Shown: piece after piece, positions 22,795 through 33,889 of the stretch
How the letters are laid out: the number at the start of each line of letters is the position of its first letter
Numbering within the stretch: the first letter of the stretch is position 1
Assembly (NCBI GenBank): GCA_944472155.2
Contig: OX235273.1
Coordinates: forward strand, 105,360,582-105,424,581
DNA: 64,000 bases
Source of the DNA: Trichobilharzia szidati
Lineage: Eukaryota; Platyhelminthes; Trematoda; Strigeidida; Schistosomatidae
Reading direction: 5' to 3'
The notes under the pieces: generated by a model
The model's input: only the letters and a program-made list of their open reading frames with translations
The model's database searches: none
What the model was told of the DNA's origin: nothing
Translations under genes and position numbers: made by a program

Positions 22795-23015
22795 ATAGAA
22801 GTTAGAATTCATGGACTGGCGATTGAGTCGGATCCCAGTAGCTGAATGGTCGACGACCTTTCAGTGTAACCGGAATTTCCTGGGTTTGAACCCCAGTGGT
22901 TGCATACTGATGAAGAGTTCCGAACTAGGATGAAACGGCCATCTAGGAAGTAATCCCTAGTTTACAATGGTTCTCTAAATGGTATCAATATGCGGGCAAA
23001 ATTGAAACCTGTCAA
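22795..23015 (+). repeat. Sm-alpha-like SINE, copy 3
   Basis: TAGCTGAATGGTCGACGACC (A-box region), B box GGGTTTGAACCCC at 22882-22894, then CTGATGAAGAGTTC (22907-22920) and GATGAAAC to 22936, with the 3' body to about 23015. It faces copy 2 head to head. Confidence 0.85.
22907..22936 (+). ncRNA. Hammerhead-like core in SINE copy 3
   Basis: CTGATGA at 22907-22913, a three-base spacer AGA, the stem II strand GTTC pairing with GGAT, then GAAAC at 22932-22936. The known Schistosoma Sm-alpha core is CUGAUGA directly followed by stem II, so the AGA is additional. Confidence 0.5.
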
Positions 23016-23030
23016 ATCACTACAAACGGT

Positions 23031-23270
23031 GCGTCGATGGCATAGCGGTTAGGATGCTCGCCGACCATGCACATGGTCCAGGGTTCGATCCCCGACCGAC
23101 GCACTCCTTTACCTCGCTAAGCCAGAAATAAAGCTGGTGAAGGGGAAAGGTTGAGCATGAGGCTAGCAACCTCATCCTGTAAAAATAAATACTGCTATAG
23201 AAACTTCAAGCCTCTAGCTTGAAGCCCTATGTTCCACTGGGAACTTGAAGGAATAAAAAAAACAAAAAAT
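23031..23270 (+). repeat. tRNA-derived SINE (family T), copy 3, best preserved
   Basis: Begins GCGTCGATGG. The A box TGGCATAGCGGTTAGG is at 23038-23053 and the B box GGTTCGATCCC at 23082-23092; the head closes with GACGCAC. The body follows (AGCATGAGGCTAGCAACCTC), then a small inverted repeat (CTTCAAGC / GCTTGAAG) and the tail CCTATGTTCCACTGGGAAC, then an A-rich end at 23250-23270. It is a Pol III-type SINE with no coding capacity. The tail matches RTE LINE 3' ends. It inserted exactly at the edge of the duplicated block starting at 23271. Confidence 0.93.
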
Positions 23271-24770
23271 AAACATTGGTTTCAAATGTCTCTGAAATTA
23301 TCGCAGATATATTTTCGCTTAAATTGTGTTCTGTACTGCCTGATTTTCATGTTTTATCATACTCCTCAGTCATTCATGAGTTAGCTTCATCACAATCACC
23401 GTCGACAATAATTACTCCAAAATTGTTACATTTCAAGATCATCGATGCCAAATATTTCAGACTTATTGAATCATTATATTTCCCTACAATTCGTGTAACA
23501 TTTTCAAGGTGAAAAGCTACTTACTAATGAGATGAAGTGGAGAGTTATAAAAAAGTTACATGTCACATGCTCTGAATTATGCATCACATATATCATTGGA
23601 AGAAAAGTAACTACTTTGAATGTTTCATTTTCTAGCGGAGTTTGCCAATTTACTGACCAATATTCAATCTGGACTTCTTTCGTCAATCTAATCGATAATG
23701 ACAGAAATATACTCATGAGTTCATTCTAGAAAACTGATACATACTACTGATTACTAGGGTGAGTTGGCAGACTATTTCCGTCAAACATTGATGCTTGTTA
23801 CACCAGAGAGTCAATTCATTCTTCGTCTGGAGCTGAGATCATCACTTCAGACAGCGGAATTAGTTCAAATTCTTCGAATTCAGGCAAGAGTTTTGTGCGA
23901 GCTGATAATACAAATTTTATTACAGAGAATTTCAGTCGAACAAATCCATACTTCAGTATTCTTCTTAAGTTAAAGAAATAGTGACACTGGTTGTAGACAA
24001 TATGGTGAGTACAACTCAGATCGTAGAAACAGGAGACAAGCAAAATGAGACTGTTTCAAAGGGGGTTAGGGTCAAACCGGGGATTACGTAATCCAATGAA
24101 AGAGAGAATATAGGCATCCAGTTACCACGGCAAGGAAAGACAAAGCAATTTCTTCCTGAACACGTGAGTCAGGTTCCAGACGTTTGAGAATGTTTTATCA
24201 GAGGGAAAGAAGCAGTTATCAGTCTTTGCTTGCTCCGGTGACTGGATGTCTTTATTCTTTCCTTCATTTGGTTGCATAACCTTTGGCTTTATCCTCACCA
24301 ACCCCGTGTTATTGTGTAACTTTTCTCATATTTCTATGATTTGAGATGAACTCACCACAGTGTTCTTACCAAATTTACTAGTTACTCTTCATTTTACTCA
24401 TCACTAGTCTCTACTACGTAACTCCTTTTCCATTGCATACAAATATTTATTTTTGCTGAAACTCAAACTCTCTGCTTAAAAGGTACAAAAGTGCAATCTT
24501 CTGAGTACGCTTCATTATATTTGGGGCTTTCTGTCTACTGATACCATGTCATCATATTTGCATGTGTGTTTTGTTCTGTACATAAAGCTGATAATAATTT
24601 GTTTAGGCTGTACGTAACTGATGAAAGGCCAACAAAATAAACAATGACGGTCACATGTAATTTTGCCAAAATTGTTATTCTTGCTTTATTCAAATGTCGT
24701 GCAAGTAAACAGCAACAAGTAAAATGGTAAACACACAGAGAATTTAGCCAACAGTGGGATCTTGTCACGA
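23271..24770. repeat. Left copy of a long inverted duplication
   Basis: This block reappears as its reverse complement at about 58703-60062 with substitutions and indels, best matched between 23390 and 24480. It contains an internal palindrome: 23990-24110 is an imperfect reverse complement of 24250-24350. A hammerhead-like CTGATGA lies at 24618-24624. Several short frames are conserved between the copies in both directions (for example 23532-23729 plus, 65 codons, and 23504-23716 minus, 70 codons). Amino-acid differences are about equal for both strands, so neither is clearly coding. The family is unknown to me. Confidence 0.7.
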
Positions 24771-25320
24771 ATGTTTAGGTGAACAACAGCATGATATCTG
24801 TCGGTGAAATTGACCCACTGCAAATTAAGTAAAATAAATCATATGTGAACAGATGATGTTTTCAATGATATGATAAGAAAATTAAGTGTTCTCATTGTGT
24901 TTTAGGCTAATTGATGAGGCGTAGAACCTAATCAATTGGCATAAATATTCTTTCATTGTTCACAGGATTGAAAAATGATCAGGTAAACTTCATTTTGAGC
25001 TGTAACATTCAATAATATAAATTCATTAATCAATTTGCTAATTGTACCGCCTGCATTATTGTCCCCAACAGTTGATTAAGTTTCTGATAGAAGCAACTAT
25101 CTAATGTAATAATCGTTTCTATTGGAAACCAACTAATCAAGATCATAAATTTTGATGTTGGATAGGAAAAGTGTTTACACCAACAAACATGTCATACTTG
25201 TGAATAATATCCAGAAACCACTAAAATCTATTGCCAGGTTTAATTGTATATTGTTGTCTCCATTTCAAAACACGATCATAAATGTAAAGATGAAAGGTAG
25301 TAATACCGACAGCTCTAGTT
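24771..25320. other. AT-rich sequence, nothing recognised
   Basis: No motif or repeat match seen. Confidence 0.35.
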
Positions 25321-25505
25321 TTCAAGTTTGATCATGCGTTAATATCAGTTAGGAAACCACTGAAAATCAGTTAGTACTACCAGGAGGCCATTTCGGCTTA
25401 GTTTGAAACTCTTCAACAGTACACAAACATACATTGATTAGTAAATCCAAGACCTTCACTTTAAAATACCATCCAGCTACTGGTACGGAATCCACTAACT
25501 AACTA
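25321..25505 (-). repeat. Sm-alpha-like SINE, degenerate copy 4
   Basis: The minus strand carries a GTACTGTTGAAGAGTTTC segment near 25430-25413 and GCCGAAAT-like residues near 25398, followed by the body. The B box region is mutated. Old copy. Confidence 0.55.
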
Positions 25506-25554
25506 CGGGTGAGTACTCTCGAATAATCCCGAACGACTGCAGCGACACTAGTTA

Positions 25555-26078
25555 ATAAGTAGTGTTCTAGTCCTCTGTTTGGTGCAGACTGAATTCTATC
25601 AATCACGTTTGCAATTTTATCACCAAGCTAGGTGGCTCGCAATCACCGTGCCCTTTGATTTGTTGGCATTAGGCGGCTATAGGCAATCGGCAAGAAGCCT
25701 TGGACTTAGATTTCGTACTAGTTGGCACTCGTTTGCAAGGCGTATTTGCAACTCTGCAGGAAGTCGTAGTGGCCACACAGCAAATGATACTGATAGAATT
25801 CAGTTTGCACCAAACAGAGGACTAGACACATTACACCATTTACTAATGTCGAATCAAAAGTATCCAATGCAATGCCACACAAGGTCAATAGAGAGCCCGT
25901 ATCGCTCAGTGATAACGTCTCGGACTGCAATATGTCGCTGAATGGCGGAAGTTTTGAATCACAAAAGGGAAATGAATTCCTTTAAGGTTGTAGATACGCC
26001 TTGCTGATGAGTGCCAACTAGTGCGAACCTTTGGTCAAGCAAGGCTTCCTGCCGATTGCCTCCAACCATCTTAAATTC
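25555..26078. repeat. Foldback repeat, family F, complex copy 3
   Basis: The outer pair 25668-25760 and 25985-26075 are inverted relative to each other (GGCAATCGGCAAGAAGCC against GGCTTCCTGCCGATTGCC). In addition, 25560-25645 is the reverse complement of interior sequence at 25765-25840 (GCAGACTGAATTCTATCA against TGATAGAATTCAGTTTGC). The frames across it, including the 120-codon one at 25579-25941, are chance products of the palindromes. Confidence 0.75.
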
Positions 26079-26570
26079 CCAAAATATGAATAAACAGAAC
26101 TTTGATCACTCCTGGTTTTTAGTGGTTCTCTCTACCAATCCGTGCCCAAACTTGAAACAAATAAATCCCTTGCAAGCTAAGCCTAGAAAATCCTTCATTG
26201 TGGTAGGTATTTTACCCCCAACGTAAATAATGTTTAGCATTTTTCGAATGTTCCATCTTTTCTAAACAACTCACATTACATTCTAATCAAACGCCGTGTT
26301 TCGTTATTATTATAATTTACTCATACCTAATTTACTGTCAGCTGGACACTTATAACACTGATTAGCGTCTTGCTTGAATTAGTGGACTTCTTGAACTCTC
26401 CTAATTCTTATCGTGTTAACCATTAAGTTGTGCCGTTGGTTGGCAAAATGTACTCCCACCTATTTTTAATTGTGTTTCAAACTACAGATGCGCATTTCTC
26501 GTAGGCAAAGGAAGAATAGTCTTTGTTTCAGATCGAAGAGCACCACATCACGTGATATATCATGTATATT
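26079..26570. other. Unassigned sequence
   Basis: No recognised repeat or frame of interest. Confidence 0.35.
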
Positions 26571-26571
26571 T

Positions 26572-26819
26572 TCATTCTTTATTCTTTCACGTTCCCAGTG
26601 GAACATTGATTGACCTTCAAGCTAGAGGCTTGAAGTTTCGGTGGCAGTGATGTTTATTTTTACCGGATTGGTTTGCTTGCCTCATGCCTAACCTTCCCTT
26701 TTTATCAGTCTTATTACTGTGTTGGCGAGGCGAAGGAGGGCGTCTGTAGCCGGGGATTGAACCCCGGACCGCATGAAGCGTGGTGGGCTAGCATTCAACC
26801 CCTGTGCCAGCGACGCACA
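26572..26819 (-). repeat. tRNA-derived SINE (family T), copy 4
   Basis: Minus-strand SINE with the head GTGCGTCGCTGGCACAGGGG near 26818, B-box GGTTCAATCCC near 26755-26766, the body and the GTTCCACTGGGAACG tail at 26588-26602. The A box is partly mutated. Confidence 0.88.
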
Positions 26820-27390
26820 CGCAAAATACTTATAGGCTGCAAATTTATTTGAAATTCATGGATGAAGGGAAAATATCATGCAGTAAATTACGCTGGAAAT
26901 TCTGCACATTGTACAAACATTTTGAAACGCTGATCCCATTAAACTCTTTCCTGTTTTATGAATAAAATTACTGAATATTACATGCATATCTGTAAAGTTT
27001 TCCTCATGTAAAACAGTGGTAGAGTACTGATAAGTAGATGACTTTTCGATTACAATTTATTACTGCTCATAATCAAACCAATGTATTCACACAGTTTGAT
27101 AACTTGTTTTATATATATCCCTACCTCAAACTGCCCTCATTGCAGTTTCCCATGTACTATTATTATTTATAATGAAACAAATAACTTACACATTAGAAGC
27201 ACCAGGAGTTGCCCTATAGAAAATCTCGTAGTTTGTGTGCAGTCCAGTGATCCTTTTCGAACGCTTACACAGAAACAGGTGGTTGTCTTGAGGGGCGGAA
27301 TCCTAGCAAGACTTTGAATTTAAATCGAATTCACAGGGGAGTAGAGCAGTACAGCAGCTACGTTCTCGTTGGTTAAGGGTATCTCGAAAA
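26820..27390. other. Unassigned sequence
   Basis: Short frames only. The 78-codon frame at 27081-27317 has no recognisable motif. Confidence 0.35.
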
Positions 27391-27399
27391 TATTTGAAC

Positions 27400-27918
27400 A
27401 CCATTCTCTTTTTTGGACTTTGGAAGTCATGTAAACGGAAGGCTAGGAATCTCATTGGAGTCAGACATTCTAATAAATACTTAAACTTAAAGTCATACTG
27501 TTCAGGATCGTAAAGCGAGGTTCAGTTAAATGTTTATATAACCGAACCAACAGCCTAAATAGCGAGTCAGAAGATTTAAATAATGAGACCAAACAAATGA
27601 GGAGAATATTACTAAATAATTACTACCCACTAGAATTCGTTCAAAAATGTGATGACTGGAAAATGTTTAGACAAAGTATTAATAAAATAATTAGGAATTC
27701 AAAGTTTCGATAGTATTGCCAAATGAAGACGAAACAACAGAGGTTCCACGTGGGGTTCTTAACAAGTCTGAAATTAAAATGGCATTTAAACCAAACAACT
27801 TACTCAGAGACAATCTTTGTTTGCTTAAGGACTCGATGGATTGAATTAGGAGAAATAATACAAATTACCTCATACTCTGTTATGACTGTGAGGTCAGTTA
27901 CTGTCTTCATTATTTTAA
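27400..27918 (+). pseudogene. PLE RT C-terminus and connector fragment
   Basis: Across frameshifts the plus strand reads NRTNSLNSESEDLNNETKQM, RRILLNNYYPLEFVQKC (27600-27650) and VPRGVLNKSEIKMAF then KPNNLLRDNLCLLKDSMD (27745-27840). These are the typical PLE connector blocks between RT and the GIY-YIG domain (NNYP-[LI]xF and FKPNN-LRD). The endonuclease is lost and the fragment runs straight into the left arm of the palindrome. Confidence 0.78.
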
Positions 27919-28566
27919 AATAGGAACAAATTAGTTCAGCGAAGAGTCTCTTTTCGGCGAATTCATTCACTTAGTTGTACAGTCGCAAATATATATATAT
28001 ACAATTATTTTGTGTGTGTGTACATTAGGTTTGTCAAAATCAAAATAACAGTTAGTGTGGGTTGTTGATTATATCATCAAGATAATGAAGAAGTTAAAAT
28101 GTGTGATTAATAATCAAAGTTGTACCTAAGTGGGGTGAAGATTGGTAAGATGTGAGTAGGGTTACGTAATATGGACATGTTTAGAAAGATTAGATGCTAG
28201 TGAAGGAGTTTGGAGACAATTATGAAAATAAACTAGATAATAGGTGAAAAGATTGAATGAGTTAGTTACTAAAAACTCCTTCACCAGCATCTAATCTTTC
28301 TAAACATGTCCATATTACGTAACCCTACTCACATCTTACCAATCTTCACCCCACTTAGGTACAACTTTGATTATTAATCACACATTTTAACTTCTTCATT
28401 ATCTTGATGATATAATCAACAACCCACACTAACTGTTATTTTGATTTTGACAAACCTAATGTACACACACACAAAATAATTGTATATATATATATTTGCG
28501 ACTGTACAACTAAGTGAATGAATTCGCCGAAAAGAGACTCTTCGCTGAACTAATTTGTTCTTATTT
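27919..28566. repeat. Near-perfect palindrome of about 290-bp arms (PLE terminal repeat, family C)
   Basis: Arms 27919-28212 and 28272-28566 are reverse complements with, by eye, only one or two mismatches, around a 59-base spacer. The end block GTACAGTCGCAAATATATAT and TTCGCCGAAAAGAGACTCTT also occurs next to PLE coding sequence at 51643-51735 and at 53900-54010, which identifies it as a PLE terminal repeat. As RNA it would fold into a long hairpin. Confidence 0.88.
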
Positions 28567-28569
28567 CAA

Positions 28570-28870
28570 TGTCTTAATGGGTATATTTCGCGAATTCATT
28601 ATTTTACACAACTAATACTATTCTTGTTCTTGTCTGTCTCCAAACACTATGGAATAAATTCTGGTGGGTAGTTATTCACTATTGATGTTTTCCCTGTTTG
28701 TTTTGACTTCATTTTTTAAATCTTGTGAACTACTGGTCAGGCTGTAGGTTAGTTTGTGGTGAAATTTAATCACGCCTACAATTACCGACTTTGTTTAAGA
28801 TGAAACAAAGTCTAAGGACGAATCAGAATATATGGTTTTGCGTAGGTGCCACAATTCAATTCACCATCCT
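28570..28870 (-). pseudogene. PLE fragment facing the previous one tail to tail
   Basis: The minus strand reads SSSQDLKNEVKTNRENI and LPTRIYSIVFGDRQEQE near 28720-28600, parallel to SESEDLNNETKQMRRIL and NYYPLEFVQKC on the plus strand at 27560-27650. It is thus another copy of the same PLE segment on the other strand. Confidence 0.65.
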
Positions 28871-29165
28871 GCTTTTGCTTTATTCTTCATTTGAGCATAG
28901 TTAATGCATTCTGTGAAGTTCCTAACTAAAAACTGGGCTGATTCCCACCTCGTAATAATTAGAGTGAGCTTCAAATTTCTATGCATCAAGTGTCTTGTCC
29001 TCACACTTCCACCATAACCTACGAGGAGCATCAATCATCTTGGGAGCTTAACATTCTCAGTTATCCATAAGTATGTCCACTACTAATAGGGCTATTTGCG
29101 ATCCCATTGTCACCGCATTTGTTTGTTTGTGCATTTCATTTTGAATTTTGAATACAGCTAATTAT
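28871..29165. other. Unassigned sequence
   Basis: Nothing recognised. Confidence 0.3.
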
Positions 29166-29169
29166 TGTT

Positions 29170-30180
29170 ACCTTTAGTTTATAGAGGAACATAGGGCTTA
29201 GCCGCACGTCTCTATTGTGTTCGGTTCTATGCCAACTTTTTCACCTGGCTCCATATCTGCCCACATGATTTCATCTCTTTAAATCACCTCCTCCATGTCA
29301 CTCTCGCACTGATGACCAACTCTCTGCTTTACATTTGGGTTCCACTGAAGCGATGGCCTGGCGTGTGATGTCACTCACTTGGTGGTCTGTTTTCTCAGAG
29401 TATGGCCAATCCACCTCCAATTCTTCCTGAATATTTGTTGCAGAATCGGTTCCTGGCTGGTTCGCCATTAGAGATCCCTGTTGCTGATCATTCCTGGCAA
29501 TCTGATCTTGAGCAATGAGAGAAGAAAGCTGTTGATGAAGGCCTTTAATTGGTTGGAGTGGCATTCGTGACGCGTCACGGCATCAAGTCTCTCATACATG
29601 TAGCAAGTAGCACTGACTTCACATTGGAACTGAAAATCCGGATCTTATTTTCATTCGCATGCTGAGTGCTGCTGATCTGCACACAGACTCGAGAGTAATG
29701 AAAGCTTGCCTTGCTTTCCCGATCCTCGCTTTGATATCCTCATCAATTCCGTCCGCCTGTAGTTGAAACAATACTTCCCAGGTAGGTAGGTAAGTAGGTA
29801 AAGGAAGCTGCTTCTTTCAGATTCATCCCATTTATGCTGAATTTCGTCTGTTTTTATTTCTGCTGTTGCTGGCCAGGAATCTTCATCACCACCTCTGTTT
29901 TCTCTGTGTTCACCTGAAGTCCCGTCTTCTCGGGATGCTTCTTCTGCCGACTTGTGGCTTTTGACATGCGTATCTTCCAGTTGCTTCTGGTGAAATCATG
30001 ACAGACACACCCTCGGTGTGCTCGTGGTTGTCTTCTGGTTGACCGAAGTAAATCATTGACTTTCCCGTTGATAACTTGGTGAGTCCAATCCCATTCCATC
30101 TGCTTTCGCATATTCCCACTACTTGAATTCCGTATCATTTCATCTTGTTTACAATCTGGGTAGCTTTGCTAATCTCATAA
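29170..30180 (-). mobile_element. RTE-like LINE 3' half
   Basis: Minus strand. The 3' tail begins at 29190 (GCCCTATGTTCCTC in sense). Coding blocks include QSFSSLIAQDQIARNDQQQG-like residues near 29470-29560, a VSDITRQAIASVEPKCKA block near 29340-29400 (the HHVTRQA-NP region of RTE), and GLQVNTEKTEVVMKIPGQQQ near 29860-29930. Frames at 29298-29564 and 29854-30138 are pieces of one broken gene. The endonuclease half is absent. Confidence 0.82.
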
Positions 30181-31230
30181 ATAGTGCGGACGTCCCATGT
30201 TGCCACACAGACATTTTCTTTTGTCAAAAGGAGACTCATTCTTACCGAAGCTCCTGTAGCAGCTCTGTTTACAGGGTGCGGTTGCTAGCCTCACGCCTGG
30301 GAAGGGAGTTGTTACATAAATATGAGAGAAGCGACTTTTTGGGTCGCTCCCTTTAGAATCAGTAAATAAAGCAATCAGAATAAAAACAATAGCAAAGGTA
30401 AAAATCACAACAGGAAAGTCAGCTGCAACAAACAAACCGTAGCAAAAGTATCACTGTTAAATGCAATTACCAAAAGTGACACGTAAACCGCAGACTCGCT
30501 GACTTGGGTCAACTGTGGTATGTAAATCCAATAATATATACAATTATAGATATTAGTGTTAAACAGTCACAATATACCAAACAGTTAGTTATAGGTATTA
30601 TAAGTTAACAAGATTATATTTACAGGTTCAGCGCTCGAAAGTCAAATAAATACAATAAATTCCACAACTTCCTGGCCAGAAACGCCAGAGAAATAAGAGT
30701 TTAATGTAACTGAGCATATGTAGCGTACTAATCGAAAAGCGCGTCAAGGTATACCTCAAGAAATAGAATACATTTTAAGTCAGACATAACTGAACACCTA
30801 ATATATTATTTGTTCCACTCGAGCATTAGCTCTATTTCTAAGTTCAGTGTCAATGTTCAGCTCATTCCTAACTGCCTTCTGAGCTGCATTCATCTGAATC
30901 TAACTGTACAAACTTATTATTTTAAAACTAATCATTTCTCCACTATGTACGTGTATCTAGAAAGTAGGTGGTCAAATAGGCTAAAGAGTATGAATATCCA
31001 AGTAGCAGTCTGACATGTATTTTAGGATACCGGAAGTTACAGTTGAAATTAAATGATCAATACAGTGACAATTTAAACTATGTAGCATTATCATAATTTA
31101 TAATGACAAGTTAATTAGCAAATCCGCTTAAATAACGTTTTCATACAAATGAAAATCTCTTCCATAAAGTGAATAGCTACATGATGATATACACAGAAAA
31201 TTATGAATAAAGAGAAGGAAAATATTTCCA
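30181..31230. other. Unassigned sequence with a short SINE scrap
   Basis: About 30245-30300 has GTAGCAGCTCTGTTTACAGG and GTTGCTAGCCTCACGCC, resembling the body of the T-family SINE. The rest shows no recognised element. Confidence 0.35.
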
Positions 31231-31232
31231 GG

Positions 31233-31782
31233 CAGGATAATACTAGTGCATTTTATTTCGTGGATTCTCTTCAACTGCACACATCCCGAATAAATCAGTT
31301 ATATGTCACAAAATGTTTTCTGAACTTACTCTTTACAATGATTTCAGTTATAAATAGAAAGTATAAGCAACATAATTTCAAAGACAATATAAGTGGACAA
31401 TTATTTAGTGTTAAAAGAGTAACTATTTATATAGTAATTAGACAAAGGGATGGAGTTCTGATTTCTCTTGAAACAAGGATGGACTAGAGGCAAAATACAA
31501 GATAGAACAACAGAGTTAATTCATACATATTATGATGGAGAATTCAGGAGGATGGGGGTGAATAGTGAAGTAAATTTTATAATAGTGAGTTCAACTGAGT
31601 GAGTGAAAATCAAAATCGGGATCATCTTTGAAATTATTCTGCTTATACTTTCTATCTATAAACTTGAAATCATTGTAAAAAGTAATTTCAGAAAACATTT
31701 TGTGACATATAATTGATTTATTTAAGATGTGTGCAGTTGAAGAGAATCCATGAAATAAAATGCACGAGCTTGTATTATCCTG
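31233..31782. repeat. Inverted repeat with about 150-bp arms
   Basis: Arms 31233-31383 and 31626-31782 are imperfect reverse complements (for example GGATTCTCTTCAACTGCACA against TGTGCAGTTGAAGAGAATCC). The loop is about 240 bases. It lies next to a PLE 3' end on the minus strand and is probably a PLE terminal-repeat pair of another family. Confidence 0.8.
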
Positions 31783-31934
31783 TAAATATGTTCGTTCTTT
31801 CTTTATTCAAACTTATAAAGGGAACCGGCTGTATGAAAGAAAATTATGATGTAAGCGGAAATTGGTTAAGTTAAAGTACGAACGCATCAGTGACTCTGAA
31901 CGCAAAGTAATGTTTGGATAACAGGACCTACCAT

Positions 31935-33020
31935 TGATATAAGCATAAAACTTGTGCACTGTGGTAGAGTATAATTCCATTGTGGGTAAAGTTTATTTTG
32001 ATATAAAGTCTCACAGTGTTATACAGTAATATTTACTGATATGACGTTTCGAGCACAATTTATTACGGCTAATAATCATATCAAGGTTACTGACACAACT
32101 TTCTAACTTCGTTTATATAATTCCATCGTTTTCCATCGCTTGATTTGATTGGTAGTAGTATTTTCCATATTTCCGGTATGAGTAATGAGTCATTGCATCC
32201 TATTGCTCGTGTTGGGTGTAGACTCCATGAACAAGGATTCAGTAACCAATCTCTCTACCTACTTATATTACTTCTTAGAATTTTAACCCTCTCCCACCCA
32301 CCCCATTGTGTGATTGTGTGTTAATGCATGCAGTGCAATCGCTGAGCATTTTTCTAAATTACTTTTCTTCTCAGGGTCAACCATTCTCGCCTTAGCTAAA
32401 TTCTAATGTCCCGACAATCTGACTATCCCCGACCTACTAGTTTGACCTATGTAGTTGACATAACTCACAGTCATTGTAAGGTATTTTGTAAATTATATTA
32501 TTTTGTTTAATTAAGTCCACCGTGTCCTTCTGCCTACAGAGCTTGTTTCTGAGTGAGCTTGTAGGTTTAAATGCCACAACCCTGATTCCTGCTTTATTGA
32601 GAATCCTACGTAGGGTCTCAGATGTTCACTTCTTATATAGTAAAACTACTGTAGATGCCTTATATTCTTTCTTATTTATGTTATCATTATTAATTTCACC
32701 ATTATTTTCATTTTGCGTTTGACCTTTTTTGACATTCCTGATGAATTTTATAGGATAGTTAGTTATTTAACACCAACCAACCATTCTTCTATCTGTTTCA
32801 TTTCATTTCATGTTTTAGTTTTTAGTTGTACTACTTAATGATATTGCTCGGTTTCTTAGACACTTAACTGAGCCAGCCTGTATAGACAAAGGATGAGATG
32901 AATTAAAGTCTCAATATCTATTAGAATGCGTTGGCTTTTTGTAAACGCTAGTGTGCAGTTTGCCTTCTTCTGTTCGTTTTATTTTACAATCTAACATAGC
33001 TAATTCTCCTTGTTCATTTT
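31935..33020 (-). mobile_element. Penelope-like element, family B, RT C-terminus to terminal repeat
   Basis: On the minus strand: LAMLDCKIKRTEEGKLHTSV and YKKPTHSNRY (RT palm to thumb, about 32990-32900), a YPIKFI block near 32740, SETLRRILNKAGIRVVAFK then PTSSLRNKLCRQKDTVDLIK (connector, 32630-32510), IIYKIPYNDCELC (start of the GIY-YIG domain, about 32490-32450) and then the terminal repeat, in which GTGCTCGAAACGTCAT-like sequence lies near 32055. The GIY-YIG domain is mostly gone. Confidence 0.82.
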
Positions 33021-33889
33021 CTTATTCAACACACATGATATGGAAATGTCAGAACAATGATATATACAGTCTAGGGGAAAAACGGATAATAATTACAAAG
33101 CTGATTGGAACATCAGAATAAATATAAATATTGTGGTTAGATCGTTCAGGGGAAGGATTTTATAAACAATTATTCCGTCACAGCAAGTGTCTGCCCTCGT
33201 TTGATGGACCACGCTGGTCACAATTCTCGCTTGAAATCCAGACAATCAAACCCTTTATTTAGCCATTATTGAGTGTTGGTCAGCAGCGATTTGCTGAGCT
33301 TCAAGTCAAATCACGAACTAACTTCAGCCAGACAAGTGTATTATTATTAATTTTTTGGGGACAAAATGTGAGACGTATGGTGACAGCAGAGAAAGAGACA
33401 GTTGTATAGTCATAGAAGCAGCCTAATTTCTATGTCCTTGGGGAAATACCAGAAGAAGAGGTTAGATTGATCATTCTTTCTAGATTTTTTTTCAGTAAAT
33501 AAAAGCACCAAATATACTTTGTTATCTAATAAATAATATAAAACATGGTTGTCAATTATTATTATGAAAGAAAATCAAATAACGTAGTAATAATAAATTT
33601 TTAATCTCTAATCAAAATAAGGGCGAATACCGATTCCATTTCTAAGCAAGGTGTAATAATTTCGCATTAATCTGCTGACAAGCGTTACTATGGTTACCTG
33701 AAGTTGTTTCATTTATTTACGTCATATCTGTCTATCCTTTTTTAAAATTTTATCTGCCTATTTAAAAAGAGAGAGATAAACTTCAGAAAAAAATTGAAAT
33801 AACCATAAGAAACTGTTATGTAGACTTTAGTTCATTCATTTTTCCGTTAATTGATTATCTTGGACCAAAATGTACGGTATCTGTTGAGT
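33021..33889. other. Unassigned sequence
   Basis: AT-rich, nothing recognised. It may contain lost ends of the PLE or of the Merlin element that follows. Confidence 0.35.

Noticed and set aside
23031..23105. tRNA gene
   Set aside because: A and B boxes are present, but the head continues into the SINE body and tail seen in five other copies, so it is a SINE head and not a functional tRNA gene.
25579..25941. 120-codon ORF
   Set aside because: It lies entirely in a palindromic family F repeat, and the opposite strand is also open; a by-product of the structure.
27986..28520. Assembly artefact rather than a real palindrome
   Set aside because: One or two mismatches between arms and diverged flanks argue for a real structure, although only long reads can settle it.
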